A DNA stretch of 23,853 bases from Carex sylvatica (lineage: Eukaryota > Streptophyta > Magnoliopsida > Poales > Cyperaceae): NCBI GenBank assembly GCA_964058845.1, contig CAXKVR010000714.1:1-23853 (forward strand), in the 5' to 3' direction. Under the pieces are notes generated by a model. The model saw only the letters and a program-made list of their open reading frames with translations. It was not told the DNA's origin and made no database searches. Numbering within the stretch: position 1 is the stretch's first letter; each line of letters begins with the position of its first letter. The translations under genes were made by a program, and so were the position numbers. Of this stretch, positions 15,661 through 23,853 are shown one piece after another.

Positions 15661-17030
15661 ACTGTAGTTGTTTATTATTTTTGCATATTTATGCAGATTT
15701 TGTTTGATGAAGACTCAAATACCTTGCCTCAACTAAAGGTCAATGCTTTAATTAATAGTTTTCATTTTATATTTATTATTTGTTCCAAATGAAGCAGGGT
15801 TGAAAGCAGTACCCTGACAACCAATCAAGATAGAAAGAATTTTCTATACAAATTCTAAGAAACAATATTCACAATCAGCAGACGTCTATGTTTTCTTTAG
15901 TAGAAGTCTGAAACTAATTGTGATATGATAAAGACTTCTCTTGGTAAGAAAGTCCTCCATAGTCCTTGCACTTTAAGTTAGTTTCAATTGTCTATTTGAT
16001 TTTTCATACATGCATTATATTAGAAAAAAAAATTAGTTTCTAAAACGTCTCCCATATATGAACTGGTGTTTGAGTGGAAAGAGAGAGCGAATAACCAACC
16101 TTAGATAACCATTATCTTGTTTCTTTTGTTTTTCAAGATTTTAGAAAAAAGAGAGATGATATGAGGTTCGCTATCAGTGTCAAAACCAGACCCCATATAT
16201 GAAAAACCAAATAGACAATGGAAATAAGCTTAAAATGTAAGGACTAAGGCGAAATTTCTTAGCAAGAGATGTCGTTATTACATCATTAATGCAAGCTAGA
16301 CTTCTAAAGAAATCATAGAATGCTGATTTTTTAAAATATATTCTTTCTTTAAAAGTAGGCTAGAATTTTGAAGACCAATCGAGTAAGTCTTTGCATTTCT
16401 CCATCAGAAGAGTCTGGTCATGAAAATTGAGTGAGTCAGTGTTAGAAATAAGTTCTTGATAGAAGCTGTAATGTATATTCGATCTACCCAGTAGACCTTC
16501 TGGTCCTTAACCCCTTTTGCACATAGGAGATATATGTACATGGTGGGGACCACCAAGGAGTCACAAATCAATTGGCAGCATCTTTCGGCATCCAAAATTG
16601 ACATAGCAGATCGGACCACAAGTGTCTCGGTGCAGATGGATGGACCACTTAAGGAGGTAATGGCTAGGAGGCATTACCTCCTTAGTGGGTTAGGAAATTA
16701 TTGCACCGAACATCAAGTTTTTACAATGACCTCTGTGAGGCTACCGAATTATACACCCATTCAGTCATAAGTTCTAATTAAAATCCATTTTGTTGGCAAA
16801 AAGTTACAAAAATGTCGCTAATTTTGATTTTTAATTTTAATGATGTTCTTTCTTCTATAATTTTAATTTTGTAATACATGCTGCCATTTCAGTAATTTCA
16901 TGTTAAGAACAATTTGTCGAGAACAAAAAAATATATGGCAAATATTCAAGTTATGAAAGATGTCCAGAAAATTGTAAAAATATTTGATGTACAAGAAATG
17001 CCGCACTCTTTATAAAATAGTAAAAATAAA
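15661..17030. repeat. Degenerate tandem repeat, copy 1 (about 1.4 kb)
   Basis: It starts at ACTGTAGTTGTTTATTATTT and ends near GAAATGCCGCACTC. Many segments recur in order in copy 2: AAGATAGAAAGAATTTT, CAATCAGCAG, GATGTCGTTATTACATCATT, GCATTACCTCC, TTATACACCCATTCA. No intact gene is seen. A short stretch (15697-15737) reads as ILFDEDSNTLPQLK between AG and GT and could be an exon remnant, but this is weak and absent from the other copies. Confidence 0.65.
16645..16688. other. 17-bp inverted repeat within copy 1
   Basis: CCACT plus AAGGAGGTAATG (16645-16662, one bulged T at 16650) pairs perfectly with CATTACCTCCTTAGTGG (16672-16688) around GCTAGGAGG. In copy 2 (about 18173-18215) the right arm is kept but the left arm has diverged. 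Confidence 0.7.
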
Positions 17031-17130
17031 CGACTATTTTTTATTTTGTTCCTTACTAGTTTTATTATATTTTAATTGTAAAAAAACATTCAGGGGAAAA
17101 AGGGCTGAATCCAGTGCATGGAAGCAGATG

Positions 17131-18545
17131 GACTGTAGTAGTTGTTTATTATTTGTTGCATATTTATGAAGATATTAATTATTTCATCAGGACTCAAATA
17201 TCGTGCTTGTACTAAATGTCTATGAGTAGTGTTTTTAATTTTATCTTTATTTATTGTTACAAATCAAGCAGCGTCGAAACCAGTCAAGATAGAAAGAATT
17301 TTTTATACAATTTCTTAAAAATAATATTCCAATCAGCAGTCTATGTTTTCATAAGCAGAAGTGTGACATTAATTGTGATATTATAAAGACATCTCTTGGT
17401 AAGAAATTTATCTTTAGTCCTTGCGCTCTAACCTTGTTTCAATTGTCTGTTTGCTTTTTCTAAATTATATATACTCTGGTTTTTCTACTTATAGCCAACT
17501 TTCGATATTCATTATGTTACAAAAAAATTATTAGTTTCTAAAACGTCTCGCATATATGAAATTGTATTGTACGTGAGGGGAAGAGAGAGAGAGAGAGAGA
17601 GAGAGAGTAACCATTCTCATATAACCTTCCTCTTTTTTCTTTTGTTTTGAAATATTTTCGAAAAAAGAGAGGTGATTTGAGGTTTGCTATAAGTGCCAAA
17701 ACCAGACCTATGTAAGAAAAGCCAAATAGACAATGGGAACAAGCTTAAAATGTAAGGACTAAGTCGGAAATTCTTAGCCAGAGATGTCGTTATTACATCA
17801 TTAATGCAAGCTAGACTTCTTCTAAAGAAATCATAGACTGCTGATTTTGAAAATACATTAATTCTTAAAATTGGGCTAGAATTGTGAAAGATAAAGAGTA
17901 GTCAATTAGGCTTGTAAAGACCGGTCGAGGAAGTCTTTGCATTTCTCTATCAGAAGAGTAGTTGTTTGGACTGACTGACTGTTGCAGATACAAGTTCTCA
18001 GTAAAGGCTGAGTTAACGAAGACTGAGTGACTGTTGCAGATACAAGTTTGCTACTGATGGAAATTAACGTCCTTAACCTTTTCTGGACGTAGGAGATATA
18101 CCATCAGTTTGCATCAACTTTGAGCATCCAAAATTGACATCCTAATAGTCTGAGTGCAGATGGGTAGGACCACAAAAAAGATAATTGCTTAGAGGCATTA
18201 CCTCCTTAGGGTGGTACTAGTTTATTGCACCGAACATTAAGTTTTTACACCCAATTTATGACTGAATTATACACCCATTCATTTGTCAGTTCTAAAATCA
18301 TTTTTGTTGGAAAAAAGTTACAACTAATTTTAAATTTTTAGTTCAACGTTTTGATTTTTTCTATAATTTTATTCTTGTAATTTATGCTGCCATTTTTGGG
18401 CAGATTTATATGTATTTTCACGATATGAACAATATCATGACATGTGACAAACTTTCAAGTAAATAAAGGAAAATGTCCAATAACATATATTTAAAAAAAT
18501 GACATATAAGAAATGCTGCACTCAGTATACAATAGATTATATTTG
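17131..18545. repeat. Degenerate tandem repeat, copy 2 (about 1.4 kb)
   Basis: It has the same order of conserved segments as copy 1, offset by about 1,470 bp, with many substitutions and indels. It includes a (GA)n tract at about 17581-17608. No ORF of note. Its divergence from copy 1 indicates an old duplication. Confidence 0.65.
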
Positions 18546-20184
18546 AATAACTTCCTACAAAGTTTTCTTGCTAGTATTCCTGGGATAATATTAAGCAGAC
18601 ATCTAACATTTAGTATCATGTAATGTTATGTTAGTTTCAATATATGAAACGGGCAAATTATTGCCTTTCTTCAAAAAAAAAAAAAAAATTTCTACAACCT
18701 AATGATGATGTCATATGACAGGACAAATTCTCAAAATTTAAGTTTTTAAATGTGAAGTACTACTGATTTGGCTGCGGTAATTGTCAAAAGCATTTTTTTT
18801 TTTTTTTTTTGTGTGTGGCAGCCATTAACGGTCGAAAGTAAAAAACTTTCCGATTTGGTAATCTTTTTAGGTGATGAAAAGTTACCTCGTCTGACCCGTA
18901 TTGCATGGAGACAGATAGATCATCCTTATTGGTACTGTAGTTTATTATTTTTGACATATTTATGCAGTTATTTTGTTTCACAAAGAGTTAAAGAACTTAA
19001 GATCAATATCATGTAGGGCTGTACAAAAAGCTCATGGCTAGTGATGTCGTAACTCTTTATAACTTTGATTTAATTTGTCAGTTGGATATCACAAGTTTAA
19101 AAATAACACTAATTAAGGACTTTGCCGTTGAAGTTTCTTTGTCTCTAGTCGTCTAGTGAAAATCTTGTCTGCTTGTGTCACTCTCGTCTCCCCTAATAAA
19201 TAACATAAAATTCACACTAACCAAATTAACCAAAGAGAAAGTGAGAGAGAGAGAGAGGATGTTCGATCTGGTGTCACGAGTAAAGCAGAACGATGTAGCT
19301 AAAGTTGAAAATAGACCATCACTTATGAACGGTTATAGAGCAAAACTGTTGGTGGTAGGTTTTCGTCAAACTTAATGCTTGGTGCAATAATTTAAACGTG
19401 CTGGTGGCATTAATTATTACAAATTGAATTATATAGATGTGCTAAAAGTCTAAAATATTAGGCTACTAATTTTGAAAATTCTTACTGAAAATTTTATGAT
19501 AATTGAATAGAGAAAGATTTAATGTTTGGTTAGACATGGTAGTGGTGCAGGACGCTAATGACCGAGTGAGTTTTTGTTGAGACAGGTCATTATTCGGGCC
19601 AATATCCAGGGCAGCAACAGATGAGGTTGCTGAGATTTATTTTCTGATTATGTATAGATTGAGATATTATAAAATAGAAAGAAAACAAAAAAATAAAGTA
19701 TATGATTATTTCCTTATAGGATAGGCGCAGGGGCTAATGCCTAAATACATTGCTTGTATTCGGCTATTCTATGCAGAATTTGATGTAAGAATTATTAAGT
19801 TTATATGAAATAAAGAATAGGAAGGGTTGGTGGGAGTGTGGTGTTCATCCTTGTTCTATTTATATTTTTGTACAGTTTTCGCATTTAATTAGACTCACTT
19901 AGTCTTCGCATTTAATGAGACCAAGTGAATCTTGACATTTCTCTCTCAGAGTGAGTATCAGTCTCTGTCTTAATTATAACGTGAATTGATTCTCCTGCAC
20001 CACCACCAGATCTAAATCAACATTAATCCTTTCTCTATCCTTATATTCATATTTTCAGTAAGAATTTTCGGAATCAGTGATCTAATCTTTTAGACTTTTA
20101 GCACACCTATCTAATTCAATTTGTAATAATCAATGCCACCTACACCCTTAAGTTTGACAAAGACATATGTTAGGCTCAAAATTT
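18546..20184. other. Intergenic DNA between repeat copies 2 and 3
   Basis: It contains an A-run (18672-18689), a T-run (about 18789-18810) and, at about 18930-19000, a short match to the start of the tandem repeat (GTACTGTAG...TTTATGCAG). The interior of copy 3 is missing or replaced here. A short ORF at about 19259-19375 after a (GA)n leader has no recognisable domain. A near-duplicate TTCGCATTTAAT segment lies at 19878 and 19907. No gene can be supported. Confidence 0.4.
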
Positions 20185-20450
20185 ATGACTGAATGCACGC
20201 ATTTTTATTTTTCAGTTCTAAAATACTTTTTGTTGGATAAATGTTACAAAAATGAACTAATTTTGATTTTATAATTTAATGTTGTGCTTTTTTCTATAAT
20301 ATTTTTTGTAATTTATGCTCTAATTTTCGTTTGTATATGTATAATAGTTTTATTGGTGAATCGAGTATTTTCATTGTTAAGAACAATGTCAACCAGAATA
20401 TAAAAATGTATGGCAAACTTTCAAAGTTAAGTAAAACTAGACAAAAGCCT
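20185..20450. repeat. Degenerate tandem repeat, 3' end of copy 3
   Basis: ATTTATGACTGAAT, CAGTTCTAAAAT, TTTTGTTGGA, TTGTAATTTATGCT, TTAAGAACAAT and GGCAAACTTTCAA occur in the same order as at the ends of copies 1 and 2. Confidence 0.6.
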
Positions 20451-21754
20451 CGCGTTGCTTCGGCGATTTTTTTTTTCAACACATGAAAAAGGGCATATAG
20501 AATGTTCATATATATATGTGTGTGTGTATATAAAAAGAGTTATATACAACCGATGTTACAGAGCTGAATAGACATTAGAAAATAGCATGTTTTCATGTTA
20601 TTGCATCAAAAACTTTACAATAAAAGAGGGATAACCATTTTTCATAAGATTAGTCTGTTAAATATGTTTGGAAGAGGGATAACCACTTTACATAAGTGTG
20701 CTATCACTTTGAGACAACTTCCAAACATAATTTTTTGTCATGATAAAATAAGTTAAAAAGTATTTTGTTGATGGATATATCAACACAAAATGATAATTAG
20801 AGCTAACTATATACATCAAAGTTCTTGTATGATAGCTCATCTTACGTGTCCGCCTTGGTCTTTGCTTTGCTGCTTTCACCATTGTCGAAAAAGAAAAAGT
20901 GCATTAGTTTTGTTTTACAATCTCATATTGATGTTTTGTCCAAACATGATTTACAATCTCATACTCTTTTTTTTGTTATTTATGGTTTTTTAATATGCTT
21001 CACAATTGGGATTTTAAATATTATTTGTATTGTAGGAGTTGTGCTATCTTCTAATGCAAAAGCCTATTCCAGTGAATATATTTAGCCTAGATGGCTACAT
21101 GTATTTTATTTCAAAGTCTTGTCAATTTTGGATGACATCAATTCCACAAAATCCAATGCCTTCTCAGTTTAATTTTTGTAACACAACCCATTTATAAAAC
21201 TGTTGTAAGCTCATGCTCTTGGCAATGCCCGAAAAATTCGATCCTTTAAAGATTTTTAACCAATACCCCTTGCATGTATTAAACCTATCTTTAAGACTGT
21301 ATGTAGTGATTTTTTCTTAACCACTGTGCATAACTAATTTCTCTTCTCTTTCACCCTCTCTCGTTGAATAAGTTGCATGTTCTATTTGCTTAATAGTTCA
21401 AATTGAAGTGATTATTTGAAATTGCAAACTTTATTCTAAACACTAAACCTTAAATCACAATTAAGGCCTGAAACATTATAACACAGATTAATAGGGGTTT
21501 GGTCTGATAGTGAAATTAAGAGTTCAAGCACCAAATTAGGACTTCAAACACCACAATATGAATTGTGAAGTAAATGAATATATTCTCATTTTGAACAGTG
21601 AACAACCAAGAGAAAGAAGAGGAGTAATCATATCGTGGTTGCACAAATACTCGAAGCATTACAAAGCATAATTCTGTTAAATCTAATCTGACATACAACT
21701 TTTTCCCTTTTTTTTGTTGTTTAAGGATGTTAATAACAGTAGTGTGGAGTTTAC
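20451..21754. other. AT-rich intergenic or intronic DNA
   Basis: There is a (TA)n(TG)n tract at about 20508-20532. On the minus strand, 20846-20869 lies between GCAG and GTAAG and could be a 24-nt exon encoding basic residues (KAKTKAD), in phase with the candidate exon at 21755-21850. It is too short to be convincing. Nothing else is recognised. Confidence 0.35.
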
Positions 21755-21850
21755 CTTATTTTTGGCTTCTTTGATACATGCTCTGTGAATATTTGTCTTC
21801 TTGTGTCCTTCATATCCATTGCTGCTGTAGTACCTGATTGAGTATCATAT
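21755..21850 (-). other. Candidate 96-nt exon on the minus strand
   Basis: On the minus strand the acceptor is ATCTTTGCAG and the donor is AAATAAG|GTAAAC. The interval is open in the frame A|TAT...ATA|AG and encodes YDTQSGTTAAMDMKDTRR then QIFTEHVSKKPKI, with a more protein-like composition than its surroundings. No family is recognised. The phase fits the small candidate exon at 23546-23587, where AG plus A makes an Arg codon. If real, it belongs to a gene reading leftwards from beyond the right edge of the window. An unrelated open frame is the main alternative. Confidence 0.35.
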
Positions 21851-21957
21851 CTGCAAAGATAAATTGGTATAGTATTCAGAAAAAAAAAATTTATTTGCTG
21901 AAAAATTTGTGTTATGTGTTTTTTTTTTTTTTTTGTTATGGAAAGTTTGGTTTGTCA

Positions 21958-22100
21958 TATAGAGAGATATATATGTATGTATATATATACATAAATACAT
22001 AAATATATAGGTATGTATATATATATATACATACATATATAGGTATTTACATATATATACATACATATATAGGTATTTACATATATAAACATACATATTT
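21958..22100. repeat. AT-rich satellite with 30-bp period
   Basis: A TATATG/TACATA-rich tract in which a 30-bp unit containing ACATATATAGGTATTTAC is repeated at about 22029-22058 and 22059-22088, with partial copies on both sides. The reverse strand gives a Tyr/Ile-rich open frame that is clearly an artefact. Confidence 0.85.
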
Positions 22101-22898
22101 TTTAGAGGAATATAAAAGAAAAATTAGAGGACTGTTTGCTAATGCAACAATATATATTTTTTACAGCCAAGTGCATTATATAAAATATTTATCTATGACA
22201 TGCATTATATAAATTTAACACAATGCTATAAAGAATTCAGCTTAACAAATCTATCTATAAAGAAAGAAGTGTTTTTTTGTCATTATTTACTAACTAAATG
22301 TTGCTGGCAGAGCACCTTTACTTTTTGAGAATGAAAAATGAAATGTGCTGGTAAGCTTAAGATATATTAGGAATACTTAAAGGTAAACCCTAAAGCAACT
22401 AATGACAAAACAGTTATGTAAAAATCCTGCTTGATAGAATTGAAACAAAATCATAAATCTCAAAAATCAATCATATCTTCATAATTAGAAACAAATTAAA
22501 GATCAAACTGCAATTGTGTACAAATGGCTAACATATAAAAATACAATATGTATACAGCTTTTGCAAAGTGATGTAGGAATAAAGACTAACAATAAATTTT
22601 ATATTCTGGTTTAAAAATATTACTGGTATGGTTGAAGTTAAGTGTTGTTATTAATTTTTATTAGAATTTTTGCCGTTATGTAGTGTTCGGAGCATGGAAA
22701 TCAACAATTTCAAGTTTTGAGGGACAAATTGCTTATCCACGGCGAAATAGAACGCTGATTTCAATAAAATGATATTGCCACAGGCAAAGAGGACTATGAT
22801 ACCTTTTTTTTTCTATTTAAATTCTTTCTAACTTACCAAAAAAATAAAGATCAAACTACAGTTGTGTACAAAAGGAAGGCAAATGCTTGAATAAAAAA
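22101..22898. other. AT-rich region, no gene recognised
   Basis: No ORF or splice-bounded exon is convincing. A more complex segment at about 22680-22800 (GTGTTCGGAGCATGG..., CCACGGCGAAATAGAACGC) is less AT-rich than its flanks and could be a fossil exon or transposon fragment. I could not identify it. Confidence 0.35.
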
Positions 22899-23256
22899 AT
22901 CTAAAGGAGAGCAAGTTGACAACTCTAAACCCTAAACCCTATATCCCAATTCCTAAGCCCAAAACATCTAAACTTTTTATCATAAACCTTAAATGAATTA
23001 GTTTTTTATAATATTACCGAAGAAAAAATCTAAAGCATTAAAAAAATAAAAGAAATCAGTTTACCCTAAACCATAAATGCTATAAAATTAAACGTAGATC
23101 AATAAAAAATTTGCAACTTTATAAAAGGAAAAATCTAAAGCTCAACTCAATAACTTTAAAATTCTAAACTCTATATCCCAATTTCTAAGCACTATATCCA
23201 ATATCATAAACCCTCAAGTAATAAGCTTTTTAGCAATATTACCAAAGAACAAATCT
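22899..23256. repeat. Degenerate tandem duplication with telomere-like motifs
   Basis: Segments at about 22899-23037 and 23131-23256 share the order AAATCTAAA..., TCTAAAC(C)CTATATCCCAAT, CTAAGC, ATCATAAACC, TAATATTACC and AAATCTAAA. The first copy contains two CCCTAAA units (about 22929-22940). The period is about 232 bp. Confidence 0.6.
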
Positions 23257-23545
23257 AAACCAACGAATTAATATTAAATAAGGATAATACTTTTTCACAT
23301 TGAATATCTTATTACTTATTTTATTTGGATCAATTTCATAGGTTGATAATATTATATGTAACTAAGTTGATGTATTCAACCAAAACAACAGTTCATGGGT
23401 TCACATATATTAAACTAACCAAAGTAAACAGGATGTAACTATTATTACGTGAAGTCTAGCCTTGAGCAAAACATATGACAATTGTCATTAGCTTAATTTT
23501 TGTTTGAAAAGTTGAAAGAAATTGGAAATGTGGAGGAAAAATTAC

Positions 23546-23587
23546 CTCAAAGAAGGAAGAAACTCTGTTTCTCTTCCAGTAATCAGC
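23546..23587 (-). other. Candidate 42-nt exon on the minus strand
   Basis: On the minus strand the acceptor is TTGTTCTGCAG and the donor is TTTGAG|GTAATTTTTCC, a good plant pair. The frame that joins the 21755-21850 exon in phase reads LITGRETEFLPSL. The alternative open frame (ADYWKRNRVSSFFE) would run into a stop there. The small size limits confidence. Confidence 0.3.
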
Positions 23588-23763
23588 CTGCAGAACAACG
23601 TCAGTAGCTAATTTCTGACAAAATCCAAAATCCTAAATTGGAATACAACCCAAAAATATATAAATTTCAGCAACAATGAGAACAATATCTCAACGAAATT
23701 GAAATAAGCAGGAAAGATGCAGCAAATTAGAAGAATTTGACTAAATTGCTAGAAAGACTATAA

Positions 23764-23853
23764 AACCCTAAACCCTAAAATGATAGAAAGACCATAAAAA
23801 AGATGAGAAATTTAACAAATTGAGAAACCCTAAGTCGCATGAGAAGGGAGAGG
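23764..23853 (-). promoter_or_regulatory. Telobox-bearing segment, possible 5' region of a minus-strand gene
   Basis: AAACCCTAAACCCTAAAA (23764-23781) and AAACCCTAA (about 23825) are telobox-type motifs, common near transcription starts of plant housekeeping genes. On the minus strand a 21-codon ORF (23840 down to 23775) would be a leader-type short ORF. The promoter and first exon would lie at or beyond the right edge. Inference only. Confidence 0.3.

Noticed and set aside
15697..15737. Possible exon ILFDEDSNTLPQLK between AG and GT
   Set aside because: It is too short, is not kept in the other repeat copies, and no adjoining exon was found.
18768..19016. ORF with a poly-Phe run
   Set aside because: The Phe run is a T-tract and the ORF overlaps the start of a degenerate non-coding repeat. 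LPRLTRI is too little to call an LRR.
19259..19375. Short ORF with GYRAKLLVVGFRQ resembling the Copia RT string YKARLVAKGF
   Set aside because: Only about a dozen residues match loosely, and neither neighbouring RT block is present, so it is probably chance.
20846..20869. 24-nt minus-strand exon between GCAG and GTAAG
   Set aside because: Phase fits the candidate exon upstream, but the size is so small that chance splice sites cannot be excluded. It is mentioned only as a note.
21845..22096. Minus-strand Tyr/Ile-rich ORF
   Set aside because: It is a translation of the AT satellite (TATATG/ACATAT repeats), not a gene.

Overview
This is AT-rich nuclear DNA from a flowering plant, probably a eudicot. 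The evidence is a hAT-family transposase with a plant-style intron, a full-length Ty1/Copia LTR retrotransposon, poly-T and microsatellite tracts, GT-AG splice signals and AAACCCTAA (telobox-like) motifs. No rRNA or tRNA gene, CRISPR array or bacterial-style operon is visible. No intact protein-coding gene can be supported.

Layout. (1) About 1-4010 is a decayed hAT element. It starts with a repeat-rich AT leader (1-659), then a broken transposase (about 660-3237) with one recognisable intron, then an AT-rich 3' part. (2) 4016-13331 is a Copia element nested in the 3' part of the hAT. It has 1,971-bp LTRs at 4016-5986 and 11361-13331, each TG...CA, flanked by the 5-bp duplication TGCCC (4011-4015 and 13332-13336). 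A primer-binding site lies at 5988-5999 and a polypurine tract at 11350-11360. The gene order is gag, protease, integrase, RT, RNase H, and every domain is broken. (3) 13337 to about 13405 looks like the rest of the hAT 3' end. (4) About 13.4-20.5 kb is non-coding. It holds a roughly 280-bp foldback (MITE-like) element and a degenerate 1.4-kb unit present two to three times in tandem. (5) About 20.5-23.85 kb is intergenic or intronic. It has AT satellite DNA, a degenerate tandem duplication, two candidate small exons on the minus strand and teloboxes at the right edge.

Most interesting content. The Copia leader (5987-7604) and its R-U5 carry a family of stem-loop modules, each about 60-85 nt. 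Their sequences differ, but their paired arms change together. One further copy sits inside the integrase gene (about 8950-9025). The two LTRs differ at only two positions by eye, so this copy inserted recently. Yet its zinc knuckle, protease and reverse transcriptase have each lost a key residue and gag has large deletions. This fits a defective element copied in trans, whose conserved part is its RNA structure and cis signals rather than its proteins. All alignments and counts were done by eye.
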